Assembly: GCF_039530225.1 (NCBI RefSeq)
Contig: NZ_BAAAOH010000001.1
Span: 1,984,001-2,048,000, forward strand
Direction of reading: 5' to 3'
Source of the DNA: Microbacterium pumilum
Lineage (GTDB): Bacteria; Actinomycetota; Actinomycetes; Actinomycetales; Microbacteriaceae
Length of the DNA stretch: 64,000 bases
Position 1 is the first letter of the stretch; every line of letters starts with the position of its first letter. The notes beneath the pieces were generated by a model that was not told where the DNA came from, did no database searches, and saw nothing but the letters and a program-made list of their open reading frames with translations. Shown here in pieces: positions 44,304 through 53,342 of this stretch. The position numbers were made by a program, and so were the translations under genes.

Positions 44304-45373
44304 CAGCTGACTCCCTGTTGTGTGGGCGAGTGCGCGGCAGGATGGGTGCCCTGCGCGCGGCGAACGGGCAGCGCGACGATCAAGAGGTCGTCGCCGAGAC
44401 GCTCGACGGATGAGACCGTGAGCCTACGCGCATCATCGATCGTCGGAACGCCGATGTCGCCGAGGGCGAGGCGATTTCCCCCGAGCAGCACCGGTGCGAC
44501 ATACGCGAGCACCTCGTCGACGAGTCCGGCACGGACGAACGCGCTCGCGAGCGTCGGGCCGCCCTCCACGAAGACCCGCTGGATCCCTCGCTGTCGGAGG
44601 TCTTCGAGCACTGCCCCGAGGTCGCGCGTGGCGTAGAAGAGCGCGCCGCGCGGGTGGCTGCGCAGCGCCGCGGAATCCGGGGTCGGCGTCTCGCCGATGA
44701 CGACCGGGATCGGCTGCTGGTCGAGCAGCGACCCATCGCCCGCCCGTGCGGTCAGGGCGGGGTCGTCGGCGAGCACCGTTCCGGTTCCCGCGACGATCGA
44801 ATCGGCCAAGGCGCGCCGGCGGTGGACATCGGCGCGTGCCTGCGGTCCGGTGATCCACTGGCTGGTGCCGTCGGATGCCGCGGCCCGGCCATCCAGGCTC
44901 TGCGCCCACTTCACCGTGACGTGCGGTCGGTCGAGCCTCTGAACGGTCAGCCACGGTGCCAGAAGGGCCGTCGCGTCATCGGCGAGGAGACCGGATTCGA
45001 CATCCACGCCCGCTGCACTGAGTCGTTCGCCGCCTCCGGCCGAGCGCTCGCCCGGATCGGCGATGGCGTACACGACGCGCGCGACTCCCGCGGAGATCAA
45101 CGCCTCGGAGCACGGGCCGGTGCGACCGTGGTGATTGCAGGGTTCGAGTGTGACCACGGCGGTCGCGCCGTGCGCCGCGCCGGGCGCGAGCTTGGACAGC
45201 GCGTCGATCTCGGCGTGGACGGTGCCGGCCCCGCGATGCCAGCCCTCGGCGAGGATCTCGCCGTCGTGCGACAGGATCACGGCGCCGACCTGCGGATTCA
45301 CCCCGCGAGGTCCGTGCTGGGCCAGGGCGAGCGCGCGATGCATCGCATCACGTTCCGCCTGTGTCGCCGGCAT
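44303..45373 (-). CDS. ribD: bifunctional riboflavin biosynthesis deaminase/reductase
   Basis: 356 residues. The N-terminal cytidine-deaminase-like domain has the zinc site HAEIDAL with Glu and the PCNHHGRTGPCSEAL motif; the C-terminal reductase domain has VTVKWAQSLDGRAAASDGTSQW and FVEGGPTLASAF. It performs the second and third steps from GTP. It is the first gene after the FMN riboswitch, whose end lies 56 bases upstream of the ATG. Confidence 0.95.
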   Translation of the reverse strand: MPATQAERDAMHRALALAQHGPRGVNPQVGAVILSHDGEILAEGWHRGAGTVHAEIDALSKLAPGAAHGATAVVTLEPCNHHGRTGPCSEALISAGVARVVYAIADPGERSAGGGERLSAAGVDVESGLLADDATALLAPWLTVQRLDRPHVTVKWAQSLDGRAAASDGTSQWITGPQARADVHRRRALADSIVAGTGTVLADDPALTARAGDGSLLDQQPIPVVIGETPTPDSAALRSHPRGALFYATRDLGAVLEDLRQRGIQRVFVEGGPTLASAFVRAGLVDEVLAYVAPVLLGGNRLALGDIGVPTIDDARRLTVSSVERLGDDLLIVALPVRRAQGTHPAAHSPTQQGVS

Positions 45374-45410
45374 CCGAATCCCTCATCCAGGCTCCGGGGA
45401 ATGGCGAACG

Positions 45411-45427
45411 GCGGCGCGCTGCGCCGC
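45411..45427 (-). promoter_or_regulatory. hairpin in the riboswitch expression platform
   Basis: GCGGCGC and GCGCCGC form a perfect 7-bp stem with a three-base loop directly after the FMN aptamer and before ribD. There is no T-run after it, so it may act by pairing alternatives that hide the ribosome binding site (GAGGGA close to the ATG) or as a Rho-dependent stop. Confidence 0.5.
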
Positions 45428-45429
45428 TC

Positions 45430-45585
45430 GTGCTGCCTCCCATCCGGACTCGCAGCAGATGTCTGCTGCATCACCGTCGGTTCCGGATTTCCACCGGATC
45501 GGCCGCGGCGGCATCCGGACGGATGCTGATGCCTTGGCTCGCGGACTGTCACCGCCGGTTCGGATTCCCACCGACCCCGGAGCAC
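45430..45585 (-). promoter_or_regulatory. FMN riboswitch (RFN element)
   Basis: Read on the minus strand, the region contains the conserved FMN-aptamer blocks in order: GGGGTCGGTGGGAATCC, GAACCGGCGGT, AGTCCGCGAGC, GGTGGAAATCCGGAACCGACGGT split over the middle helices, and AGTCCGGATGGGAG near the 3' end. P1 is closed by GTGCT and AGCAC at the two ends. FMN binding turns off the rib operon. Confidence 0.96.
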
Positions 45586-45755
45586 GTTTTATGCTCTTGA
45601 GTCTAAGTCAACGCCGCCGGCGCGAGATCATTCCATGTCGCCGCATGAACTCGCGCCGGCCCGACACCCAACGTTTCCTTCAGCTTTCCCGAGCATCCGG
45701 TTGAGCGCCGCGCCGGTGTCCAGACGTGGACTTAGGCTTGATCCGGGGGGTAGCG
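45586..45755. promoter_or_regulatory. divergent intergenic region between the rib riboswitch and glpD
   Basis: No gene seen. On the minus strand TTGACT (45606-45611) and CATAAA (45588-45593) precede the riboswitch, but the 12-base spacer is too short for a normal promoter. A perfect 11-bp inverted repeat, GCCGGCGCGAG at 45616-45626 and CTCGCGCCGGC at 45650-45660, has a 23-base loop. TAGGCT at 45733-45738 is a possible -10 for glpD. Confidence 0.5.
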
Positions 45756-47468
45756 ATGTCCTACGGGGGAACCGGGTTCGGCGCACTGAGTGAACGCCCA
45801 TACGCCGAAGTGCTGATCATCGGCGGTGGCATCAACGGACTTGCGACGTTCCGCGATCTCGCTCTGCAGGGCGTGGATGTCGCCCTGATCGAACGCGATG
45901 ATTTCGTGAGCGGTGCGTCGGCCGCCTCATCCCACATGATCCACGGCGGCATCCGGTATCTCGAGAACGGTGAGTTCCGCCTTGTCCACGAGTCGGTCAC
46001 CGAGCGGAACGCGCTGCTGCGAACCGCTCCGCACTACGTGCGGCCGCTGCAGACGACGATCCCCATATTCTCGACGTTCTCCGGCGTGCTGGGTGCACCG
46101 TTGCGGTTCCTCCGGCATGGCTCCGTCAGCAATCGCGAGCGCGGCGCCGTGCTCATCAAGATCGGGCTCGTCATCTACGACTCTTTCTCACGCGGTGGGG
46201 GCCGCGAACCGCGCCACGAGTTCCACGGTCGGCGGCGCTCGCTCGCGCAGCTGCCCGCGCTGAACCCTCGCGTCAAGTACACCGCGACGTACTGGGATGC
46301 CTCGCTCCACGACCCGGAACGACTGGCGATCGACGTGCTCCGCGATGGCCGCGCCGCAGGCGGCGACCGTGCAAGGGCCGCCAACTACAGCGCCGCGGTC
46401 GGGGTCGACAACGGCCGCGTCGTGGTGCGCGACCGGCAGACCGGTGCGGAGGTGCCGTTCGCGGCATCCGTCGTCATCAACGCCTCCGGCCCGTGGACAG
46501 ACCTCACGAACCTCTCGCTCGGCGACCCCACCCACCACATGGGCGGAACCAAGGGCTCGCACATCGTGCTCGATCACCCCGAGCTGCTCGCGGCGACGGG
46601 CGGGCGCGAGCTGTTCTTCGAGAACAACGACGGCCGGATCGTCCTCATCTACCCGCTCAAGGGCCGAGTGCTGGTGGGCACCACCGACCTCGAGCACGAC
46701 ATGACCGATCCGATCGTGTGCACCGAGGCCGAGGTGGAGTACTTCATCGGGCTCATCGGGCAGGTACTCCCCGACATCGAGGTGACGCCCGACCAGATCG
46801 TCTACCGCTTCGCCGGGGTGCGCCCGCTGCCGGGCCACGGCAACATCGCACCCGGGTTCGTGTCGCGCGAGTACCGCATCGACGCCGAGCAGATCGTCGG
46901 CGGCGATGCGACGGTCCTCAGCCTCGTCGGCGGCAAGTGGACCACGTTCCGCGCGTCGGCCGAGCACCTCGCCGACCGCGCGCTCGATCTGCTCGCGCAG
47001 CCGCGTCGCCGCTCGACGAGAGGCGTCGCGATCGGCGGGGGCCTCGGATTCCCGACGACGGAGCGTTCGCGGCGCCAGTGGATCGATCGTCACGCGGCCG
47101 GACTGCCGCTGGATCGCGTGGCGATCCTGCTCGACCGCTACGGCACGGTCGCCGAAGAGGTGATCTCGGCGATCGTCGCCGACGACGCGGATGAGGTGCT
47201 CGACCAGCTCCCGACCTACAGCACGGCCGAATTGCGCCACATCGCGCGCACCGAGGATGTCGTGCACCTCGATGATCTGCTGATGCGACGCTCGAGCCTC
47301 GCATTCACCGGCGCAGTGTCGGTCGACGCGGCGAACGAGGTGGCGCGGGCGATCGCTCCTGCTCTCGGCTGGGATGACGCGCGCATCGCCGAGGAGACCG
47401 CGCGCGGCGTCGCCCGCGTGCATGCCGCGGACCCGTCCTGGGCCGGCAGATCGGTCACCGCGCGGTAG
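45756..47468 (+). CDS. glpD: glycerol-3-phosphate dehydrogenase, FAD-dependent
   Basis: 570 residues from the ATG at 45756, preceded by GGGGGG. It starts with the FAD motif [22 protein letters not shown] and has the family segments [33 protein letters not shown] and [12 protein letters not shown]. GlpD moves electrons from glycerol 3-phosphate to the quinone pool at the membrane, giving dihydroxyacetone phosphate. It is followed by glpK after 73 bases; no glpF facilitator or glpR regulator is visible nearby. Confidence 0.93.
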   Translation: MSYGGTGFGALSERPYAEVLIIGGGINGLATFRDLALQGVDVALIERDDFVSGASAASSHMIHGGIRYLENGEFRLVHESVTERNALLRTAPHYVRPLQTTIPIFSTFSGVLGAPLRFLRHGSVSNRERGAVLIKIGLVIYDSFSRGGGREPRHEFHGRRRSLAQLPALNPRVKYTATYWDASLHDPERLAIDVLRDGRAAGGDRARAANYSAAVGVDNGRVVVRDRQTGAEVPFAASVVINASGPWTDLTNLSLGDPTHHMGGTKGSHIVLDHPELLAATGGRELFFENNDGRIVLIYPLKGRVLVGTTDLEHDMTDPIVCTEAEVEYFIGLIGQVLPDIEVTPDQIVYRFAGVRPLPGHGNIAPGFVSREYRIDAEQIVGGDATVLSLVGGKWTTFRASAEHLADRALDLLAQPRRRSTRGVAIGGGLGFPTTERSRRQWIDRHAAGLPLDRVAILLDRYGTVAEEVISAIVADDADEVLDQLPTYSTAELRHIARTEDVVHLDDLLMRRSSLAFTGAVSVDAANEVARAIAPALGWDDARIAEETARGVARVHAADPSWAGRSVTAR

Positions 47469-47541
47469 CCTGACCCCACCGGTCGCAGGGATGCGGTCCG
47501 ATGACCGTGCGCGGGCGGAGCTGCCCGCAGAGAAGGAGCCG

Positions 47542-49089
47542 ATGGTGGCGGACCACGTCCTGGCTATCGATCAGGGGACCACGTCGACGCGGGCGATCGT
47601 CTTCGACCAGGGCGGCACCATCGTGTCGGTCGCGCAGCGCGAGCACGAGCAGATCATGCCGCACGCGGGCTGGGTGGAGCACGACCCGGTGGAGATCTGG
47701 ACGAACACCGAGTGGGTCACGTCCGCCGCCCTGGCGCGCGCGGGGCTCGGCGCGATGGATGTCGCCGGCATCGGCGTGACGAATCAGCGCGAGACGGCCA
47801 TGGTCTGGGACCGCCGCACCGGGCACCCCGTGCACAATGCGCTCGTGTGGCAGGACACCCGCACCCAGCCCCGGATCGATGAGCTCGTGGCGGTGGGCGG
47901 CGGGGGAGTGGATCGGTTCGCGGATGTCACCGGCCTGCCCCTCGCCACGTACTTCTCGGCGTCCAAGGTCGCGTGGATCCTCGAGAACGTCGACGGGGCG
48001 CGCGCTGCGGCCGAAGCGGGCGACCTGCTGTTCGGCACGCCAGACACGTGGATCGTATGGAACCTCACCGGCGGCCGGCGCGGCGGCATCCACATCACCG
48101 ACGTCACCAACGCGAGCCGAACGCTGCTCATGGACCTCCGCACACTCGATTGGTCGGACGAGCTGCTCGGCGTGTGGGGCATCCCGCGCGCGATGATGCC
48201 CGACATCCGCTCGTCGTCCGAGGTCTACGGCGAGGCTGCGCTGCCCGGTGCCGCCGATGGGCTGCCCATCGCGGGCATCCTCGGCGACCAGCAGGCGGCG
48301 ACGTTCGGCCAGGCCGCCTTCGACGCCGGGGAGTCGAAGAACACGTACGGCACCGGCAACTTCCTGCTGGTGAACACCGGAACCGACATCGTGCGCTCGG
48401 GCAACGGGCTCATCACGACCGTCGCGTATCGCTGCGGCGACGAGCCGGCACGCTATGCACTCGAGGGATCCATCGCGGTCACGGGTTCGCTCGTGCAGTG
48501 GCTGCGCGACAACCTCGGCATCATCCAGCGCTCCGAAGAGATCGAGACCCTTGCGGCATCTGTCGAGGACAACGGCGGCGCCTACTTCGTGCCGGCCTTC
48601 TCCGGCCTGTTCGCGCCGTACTGGCGCCCGGACGCCCGGGGCGCGCTCGTGGGACTCACGCGATTCGTGAACAAGGCGCACATCGCGCGCGCCGCGCTGG
48701 AGTCGACCGGGTTCCAGACCCGCGACGTCGTCGAAGCCGTCGTCGCCGACACCGGACGAGCGCTCGACGAGATCCGGGTCGACGGCGGGATGACGCGCGA
48801 CAAGGTCTTGATGCAGTTCCAGGCCGACATCCTGGGCATCCCCGTCATCCGCCCGAAAGTCGTCGAGACGACCGCGCTCGGCGCGGCCTACGCCGCGGGG
48901 CTCGCGACGGGAGTGTGGGCGAGCCGCGACGACCTGCGCGCCCACTGGAAAGAGGACGTGCGATTCGAGCCGCGGATGCCGGAGGCCGAGCGCGAGCAGC
49001 GGTACGGCCAGTGGAAGAAGGCCGTGTCGAAGTCCCTCGACTGGGTCGACGACGACGCCCGCGCCCTGATGGGCACCACCGACGGGTGA
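47542..49089 (+). CDS. glpK: glycerol kinase
   Basis: 515 residues. The ATG at 47542 follows GAAGGAG. It has the FGGY-kinase ATP motif [34 protein letters not shown], the FGGY-type signature region [22 protein letters not shown], and [20 protein letters not shown]. It phosphorylates glycerol for use by GlpD. It ends before the two-copy repeat at 49100-49167 and is convergent with the Nei-type glycosylase gene. Confidence 0.96.
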   Translation: MVADHVLAIDQGTTSTRAIVFDQGGTIVSVAQREHEQIMPHAGWVEHDPVEIWTNTEWVTSAALARAGLGAMDVAGIGVTNQRETAMVWDRRTGHPVHNALVWQDTRTQPRIDELVAVGGGGVDRFADVTGLPLATYFSASKVAWILENVDGARAAAEAGDLLFGTPDTWIVWNLTGGRRGGIHITDVTNASRTLLMDLRTLDWSDELLGVWGIPRAMMPDIRSSSEVYGEAALPGAADGLPIAGILGDQQAATFGQAAFDAGESKNTYGTGNFLLVNTGTDIVRSGNGLITTVAYRCGDEPARYALEGSIAVTGSLVQWLRDNLGIIQRSEEIETLAASVEDNGGAYFVPAFSGLFAPYWRPDARGALVGLTRFVNKAHIARAALESTGFQTRDVVEAVVADTGRALDEIRVDGGMTRDKVLMQFQADILGIPVIRPKVVETTALGAAYAAGLATGVWASRDDLRAHWKEDVRFEPRMPEAEREQRYGQWKKAVSKSLDWVDDDARALMGTTDG

Positions 49090-49099
49090 GTTCGCTCGC

Positions 49100-49167
49100 A
49101 CCGGTCGTTGAGCGAGCCGAAGGCAGGCCGAACGGGTGAACCACCGGTCGTTGAGCGAGCCGAAGGC
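49100..49167. repeat. two exact copies of a short interspersed repeat between glpK and nei
   Basis: 25-base identical copies at 49100-49124 and 49143-49167, starting ACCGGTCGTTGAGCGAGCC, 43 bases apart. The second continues into GTGACGAAACG, as in the longer form of this repeat that I recall from Microbacteriaceae genomes. The element fills the 99-base gap between two convergent genes. Confidence 0.8.
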
Positions 49168-49188
49168 GTGACGAAACGCGCCTGCGCG

Positions 49189-50061
49189 CTACTTGAGCAG
49201 GCGTGACAGACGACGGTCGGCGAGGATCTTGCCGCCGGTCTGACACGTGGGGCAGTACTCGAGGGAATTGTCCGCGAAGAACACGCTTCGGACGGTGTCG
49301 CCGCAGACCGGGCAGACCTCGCCGCGGCGACCGTGCACCCGCATCCCGCGGCGCTTGGCGTCCTTGAGTTCGGCTGGCGGCTTGCCGGATGCCTCGGCCA
49401 CCGCTTCCGTGAGGGTCGAGGTCATCGCTGCGAAGAGCGTGTCGATCTCGTCGTCGGTGAGACTCGCGGCCAGGGCGTAGGGCGAGGTCTTCGCGGCGTG
49501 CAGGATCTCGTCGGAGTAGGCGTTGCCGACGCCCGCGATGACCATCTGGTCGCGCAGCACGCCCTTGATCTGCGTGCGGCGCCCTGCCAGCAGCCCGGCG
49601 AGCGTGTCTCTCGTGAACCCGGGGTCGAGCGGGTCGGGGCCGAGCCGGGCGATGCCGGGCACGTCATCCGGTTCACGGGCGACGTACACGGCGAGCGACT
49701 TCTTCGTGCCGGCCTCGGTGAGGTCGAAGCCCGAGCCGTCGCTCAGCGCGACGCGGAGCGCGATCGGCGTCTTGCCGGGGCGGATGACGGTCGCCGTGAG
49801 CTGGTCGTACCACCGGAGCCAGCCCGCCTTCGCGAGGTGGAAGATCAGGTGGGGCGAGGCATCCGGGGCCCTCGTCGACAGATCGATGAACTTGCCGTGG
49901 CGGCTGGCGCCGGTGATCTCGGCCCCCTTCAGCGAATCGACGGGCGGATCGTACGTCTTCAGCGCGGCGATGTTCGCCACCGTCACGCGCGTGATCGTGA
50001 GGCCGGCCAGACGTCCGTCCAGGAAGTCGACGAGCCCCTGCACCTCGGGCATCTCGGGCAT
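49189..50061 (-). CDS. Fpg/Nei-family DNA glycosylase
   Basis: 290 residues. The chosen ATG leaves an N-terminal Pro-Glu (MPEMPEVQGL) as required for the catalytic proline and glutamate of this family, and follows GGAGG. A conserved Lys is in ASRHGKFIDLS, the helix-two-turn-helix in GVLRDQMVIAGVGNAYSDEIL, and a C-terminal zinc finger CPVCG plus CPTCQ. It removes oxidised bases and nicks the strand. Whether it is MutM-like or Nei-like cannot be settled; the actinobacterial Nei-type pattern is favoured. Confidence 0.9.
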   Translation of the reverse strand: MPEMPEVQGLVDFLDGRLAGLTITRVTVANIAALKTYDPPVDSLKGAEITGASRHGKFIDLSTRAPDASPHLIFHLAKAGWLRWYDQLTATVIRPGKTPIALRVALSDGSGFDLTEAGTKKSLAVYVAREPDDVPGIARLGPDPLDPGFTRDTLAGLLAGRRTQIKGVLRDQMVIAGVGNAYSDEILHAAKTSPYALAASLTDDEIDTLFAAMTSTLTEAVAEASGKPPAELKDAKRRGMRVHGRRGEVCPVCGDTVRSVFFADNSLEYCPTCQTGGKILADRRLSRLLK

Positions 50062-50109
50062 GACGTCATCCTCCCATGAGGGTGGGACCGCGGGTCGGGT
50101 CCGCGTCGA

Positions 50110-50676
50110 TCAGGCGTCCAGCACCGGCCATGGCCGCGGTGCGCGGTCGTCCGTCGCGAGGAGCCCCGCGATCCACCCGTCATCGCGTCCACGCGGACCT
50201 ACGAGGCCCTGGCGGACGAGGCCCTCGTAACGGAATCCGAGGGCCCGCGCGGCGCGTGCCGATGGCACGTTTCCGACCACCGCGCGCCACTCGATGCGTT
50301 CGAGGGCGAGCCCGTCGGAATCGAACGCGAAGTCGATCACGGCGCCGGCCGCTTCGGTGAGATACCCGTGGCCGCGGGCGGCCGCCGCCATCCAGTACCC
50401 GATCTCCGCCGCCCCGCCGCGTTCGAGCCGGTGCAGGCCGAGCATCCCGACCCAGTGGTCGTCGGCACGGATCGCCCAGTTCAGTTCGGTCTCGGCATCC
50501 CACCCCGCTGCCGCTTTCGCGATGAACCCCTCGGCGTCGCTCAGGGCGTACGGGGACGGCAGGGTCGTCCAGCGCGGAACCACGGGATCCTGCGCGGCGT
50601 CGGTGATCGCGGCGGCATCGGCGAGAGTCGGCGGCGACAGTACGAGGCGCGCAGTGCGGAGGGTCACGGGTGCCAT
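50110..50676 (-). CDS. GNAT-family N-acetyltransferase, RimJ/RimL type (first of two)
   Basis: 188 residues: N-terminus LRTARLVLSPPTLADAAAI, middle NWAIRADDHWVGMLGLHRLERGGAAEIGYWM, acetyl-CoA loop ARGHGYLTEAAGAVIDFAF and IEWRAVVGNVPSARAARALGFRYEG. This pattern is that of RimJ/RimL-type acetyltransferases that modify protein N-termini or small amines. It is about half identical in motif order with the next gene upstream, including the shared DDGWIAGLLATDDR ending. Target unknown. Confidence 0.85.
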   Translation of the reverse strand: MAPVTLRTARLVLSPPTLADAAAITDAAQDPVVPRWTTLPSPYALSDAEGFIAKAAAGWDAETELNWAIRADDHWVGMLGLHRLERGGAAEIGYWMAAAARGHGYLTEAAGAVIDFAFDSDGLALERIEWRAVVGNVPSARAARALGFRYEGLVRQGLVGPRGRDDGWIAGLLATDDRAPRPWPVLDA

Positions 50677-50682
50677 CCGGCC

Positions 50683-50688
50683 ACCTTA
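50683..50688 (-). promoter_or_regulatory. -10 box of a probably leaderless gene
   Basis: TAAGGT (minus strand) is six bases before the ATG at 50676, with no ribosome binding site. Confidence 0.45.
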
Positions 50689-50717
50689 GCCCGGGGGTCG
50701 GGATCGCCGCCCCCCTT

Positions 50718-51287
50718 TCAGGTGCTCCTTTCCAGCACCGGCCACACCTGCGGCATCCGGTCATCAGTCGCGAGGAGCCCGGCGATCCAGCCGTCCTCGC
50801 GGCCACGGTTTCCGACCTGGGCCCGACGGAGCAGGCCCTCGTAGCGGAAGCCCAGCGCGCGGGCGGTGCGGGCTGACGGAATGTTGCCGGCCACAGAACG
50901 CCACTCGATGCGCTCGAGCTTTCCGCCATCCGGTGAGAAGCCCCAGTCGATGACCGCGCGTGCCGCCTCGGTCAGAAGGCCGCGGCCGCGAGCGCGGGGG
51001 ACCATCCAGTAGCCGATCTCCGCGGCACCGTCGCCGTCCGCGAGCAGAGCGATCACTCCCGCGAGGTCGTCGTCGGCTCGCACCGCCCACGTGTACTCGG
51101 ACTCCTTCGCCCAGTGCTGGGCGACGATCGGGATGAAGCCCTCCGCGTGCTTTCGCTCGTAGGGACTGGGCAGGGCTACGTAGCGCTGGATGGCCGGGTC
51201 CTGGCACGCCTCGAAGATCGCGTCGACGTCGGTTTCGTTCGGAGCGGACAGGACGGCACGGGCGGTGCGCAGCTCGGCGGGCTCCAT
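50718..51287 (-). CDS. GNAT-family N-acetyltransferase, RimJ/RimL type (second of two)
   Basis: 189 residues, paralogue of the neighbouring downstream GNAT: ELRTARAVLSAPNETDVDAIFEACQDP, TWAVRADDDLAGVIALLADGDGAAEIGYWM, RARGRGLLTEAARAVIDWGF and IEWRSVAGNIPSARTARALG. Both genes have their own leaderless -10 box, so they may be separately expressed. The duplicates differ mainly in the middle, where substrate binding residues lie, so they may act on different targets. Confidence 0.85.
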   Translation of the reverse strand: MEPAELRTARAVLSAPNETDVDAIFEACQDPAIQRYVALPSPYERKHAEGFIPIVAQHWAKESEYTWAVRADDDLAGVIALLADGDGAAEIGYWMVPRARGRGLLTEAARAVIDWGFSPDGGKLERIEWRSVAGNIPSARTARALGFRYEGLLRRAQVGNRGREDGWIAGLLATDDRMPQVWPVLERST

Positions 51288-51293
51288 CGCATC

Positions 51294-51299
51294 ACCCTA
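51294..51299 (-). promoter_or_regulatory. -10 box of a probably leaderless gene
   Basis: TAGGGT (minus strand) is six bases before the ATG at 51287. Confidence 0.45.
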
Positions 51300-51354
51300 T
51301 CCACGACGGCGGGCGCTGAGTCGCGTTGAACGTCCCAAAACTCCGCCTCGTAGT

Positions 51355-51376
51355 GGGCCCGAACGCGGCCGGGCCC
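51355..51376 (-). terminator. stem-loop after trpS
   Basis: GGGCCCG and CGGGCCC form a 7-bp stem with an 8-base loop between trpS and the upstream GNAT gene. On the minus strand a TTTT run follows only some 15 bases later, so it is at best a weak intrinsic terminator. Confidence 0.4.
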
Positions 51377-51394
51377 GACATCCCCCCGCCTGGA

Positions 51395-52399
51395 CTACTT
51401 CCGGCGAAGCAGACCGACCTTGTCGTAGACGTCGCCGAGCGTGCGGTTGGCGACTTCTTCGGCCTTGCCTGCGTTGACGGCGAGCACGCGGTCGAGCTCG
51501 GCGGGGTCGTCGAGCAGGTCGAGCGCGCCCTGGCGCACCGGTCCGAACTCGTTCACGACCACCTCGGCGAGGCCCTTCTTGAAGTCGCCGTACCCGCGAC
51601 CCAGGAACTCGTCCTCGATGGACGGGATCTGCCGCCCCGTCAGGGCCGCGTAGATCACCAGCAGGTTCGAGACGCCGGGCTTCTTCTCGCGGTCATAGCG
51701 AACCGAACCCTCGCTGTCGGTCACGGCGCGCATGATCTTCTTCGCGCTCTTCGAGGGATCGTCGAGCAGCCACAGCACGCCGGCGTCGGACTCCGCCGAC
51801 TTCGACATCTTCGCCGTGGGGTTCTGCAGATCGAAGATGCGCGCGGTGTCCTGCTGGATCACCGGCATCGGAACCTTGAACGTCTGCCCGTAACGGGAGT
51901 TGAAGCGCTCGGCGAGGTCGCGTGTGAGTTCGACGTGCTGCTTCTGGTCGTCGCCGACGGGCACGATGTCGGTCTGATAGAGCAGGATGTCGGCAGCCAT
52001 CAGCACCGGGTAGGTGAACAGCCCCACCGAGGTGGCGTCGGTGCCGAACCGCTGCGACTTGTCCTTGAACTGCGTCATGCGACCGGCCTCGCCGTAGCCC
52101 GTGATCGTGGAGAGGATCCACGCGAGCTCGGGGTGTGCCGGCACGTGCGACTGGACGTACAGGGTGGACTTCGACGGCTCGATGCCGGCTGCGATGTACT
52201 GGGCCGCCGTCCGCCGCGTCTTCTCGCGCAGCTCAGCCGGGTCGTTGGGCTGAGTCAACGCGTGCAGGTCGACGACGGAGAAGAATGCGTCGTACGCCTC
52301 CTGCAGATCGCGCCACTGCATGAGCGCCCCGATGTAGTTGCCGATCTGCAGAGAGTCGGCCGAGGGCTGCATGCCGGAATAGAGGCGCGGTTTGCTCAT
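51395..52399 (-). CDS. trpS: tryptophanyl-tRNA synthetase
   Basis: 334 residues, class I synthetase with the HIGH-like motif PSADSLQIGNYIGAL at residues 12-26 and KMSKS in TAKMSKSAESD. N-terminus MSKPRLYSGMQPSA is standard for the bacterial enzyme. Length is normal. Starts directly six bases after TAGACT, with no ribosome binding site, so the mRNA is probably leaderless. Confidence 0.97.
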   Translation of the reverse strand: MSKPRLYSGMQPSADSLQIGNYIGALMQWRDLQEAYDAFFSVVDLHALTQPNDPAELREKTRRTAAQYIAAGIEPSKSTLYVQSHVPAHPELAWILSTITGYGEAGRMTQFKDKSQRFGTDATSVGLFTYPVLMAADILLYQTDIVPVGDDQKQHVELTRDLAERFNSRYGQTFKVPMPVIQQDTARIFDLQNPTAKMSKSAESDAGVLWLLDDPSKSAKKIMRAVTDSEGSVRYDREKKPGVSNLLVIYAALTGRQIPSIEDEFLGRGYGDFKKGLAEVVVNEFGPVRQGALDLLDDPAELDRVLAVNAGKAEEVANRTLGDVYDKVGLLRRK

Positions 52400-52405
52400 C
52401 CGACC

Positions 52406-52411
52406 AGTCTA
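52406..52411 (-). promoter_or_regulatory. -10 box of trpS, probably leaderless
   Basis: TAGACT (minus strand) ends six bases before the trpS ATG at 52399. Confidence 0.5.
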
Positions 52412-52451
52412 GGAGCGGATGTCGTGGCCTCCGTCGCCGCTGCCCCGGTCG

Positions 52452-53297
52452 TCAACGCCCGATCGTGTAGTCCGCGACGACGGGGGAGTGATCGCTCCAG
52501 CGGGTGTCCCACGTCGGAGCACGCACGACGCGGTAGTCGCTCACGCGCTCGGCGAGCTCGGCGGTGGCGAGGTGATAGTCGATCCGCCAGCCGGCGTCGT
52601 TGTCGAAGGCCTTCCCGCGGCTGGACCACCAGGTGTACGGGCCGTCGATCTCGCCGTGGAAGCGCCGGCCGACGTCGACCCACCCGAGTCCGAGACCCAC
52701 CGATCCATCGACGGCGAGCACTCTCGCGCCCGCTTCGCCGAGAATCCGGTCGAAGTAGGACCGCTCGCGCGGGAGGAACCCCGCGCTCTTCACGTTGCCC
52801 TTCCAATTGCGGATGTCGAACTCGCGGTGCCCGACATTGAGGTCACCGGTGACGAGGGCCAGCGAAGTGTCCGCTTCGAGTTGAGCCATCCGCACCGCCA
52901 TCTCGTCGAGGAAGCGCCATTTGACCTCCTGCCGGGGAGTGTTCGCCTCGCCGGAGGGCACGTAGGCGCTCACGGCGGTGAGCACCTCGCCACCGAAGTC
53001 GAAGTCCGCCTCGATCCAGCGGCCGGTGAGGTCGACCGACCCGTCGCCGAGGCCGGTGCGCACCGCCATCGGCTCCGCACGGCTGGCGATCGCGACGCCC
53101 GCCCGACCCTTCGCGAGTGCCTCGTCGTTCACGATCAGCCAGCCTGGCAAGGCGGTCGCAAGATCGGCTGCGGTCGCCCGCACCTCCTGGAGCGTCATGA
53201 TGTCGACACCCGCAGCATCGAGCCAGGCGATCATGCCGTTGCGCACCGCCGCCCGGATGCCATTGACGTTGACAGAAGCGATACGGACTCGTGGCAC
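52452..53297 (-). CDS. xth: exodeoxyribonuclease III / AP endonuclease
   Basis: 281 residues with a GTG start. It belongs to the ExoIII family: RIASVNVNGIRAA, the metal ligand Glu in DIMTLQEVRA, TGDLNVGHREFD, and the catalytic end TRWSDHSPVVADY. It cuts at abasic sites and removes 3' blocking groups, so it would complement the Fpg/Nei glycosylase coded nearby. TAGGCT six bases before the GTG indicates a leaderless mRNA. Confidence 0.94.
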   Translation of the reverse strand: MPRVRIASVNVNGIRAAVRNGMIAWLDAAGVDIMTLQEVRATAADLATALPGWLIVNDEALAKGRAGVAIASRAEPMAVRTGLGDGSVDLTGRWIEADFDFGGEVLTAVSAYVPSGEANTPRQEVKWRFLDEMAVRMAQLEADTSLALVTGDLNVGHREFDIRNWKGNVKSAGFLPRERSYFDRILGEAGARVLAVDGSVGLGLGWVDVGRRFHGEIDGPYTWWSSRGKAFDNDAGWRIDYHLATAELAERVSDYRVVRAPTWDTRWSDHSPVVADYTIGR

Positions 53298-53303
53298 GCC
53301 GCC

Positions 53304-53309
53304 AGCCTA
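53304..53309 (-). promoter_or_regulatory. -10 box of xth, probably leaderless
   Basis: TAGGCT (minus strand) ends six bases before the GTG at 53297. Confidence 0.45.
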
Positions 53310-53342
53310 TCCGCGCCCGCCGACACGAGCGGTTCCCCAGGA

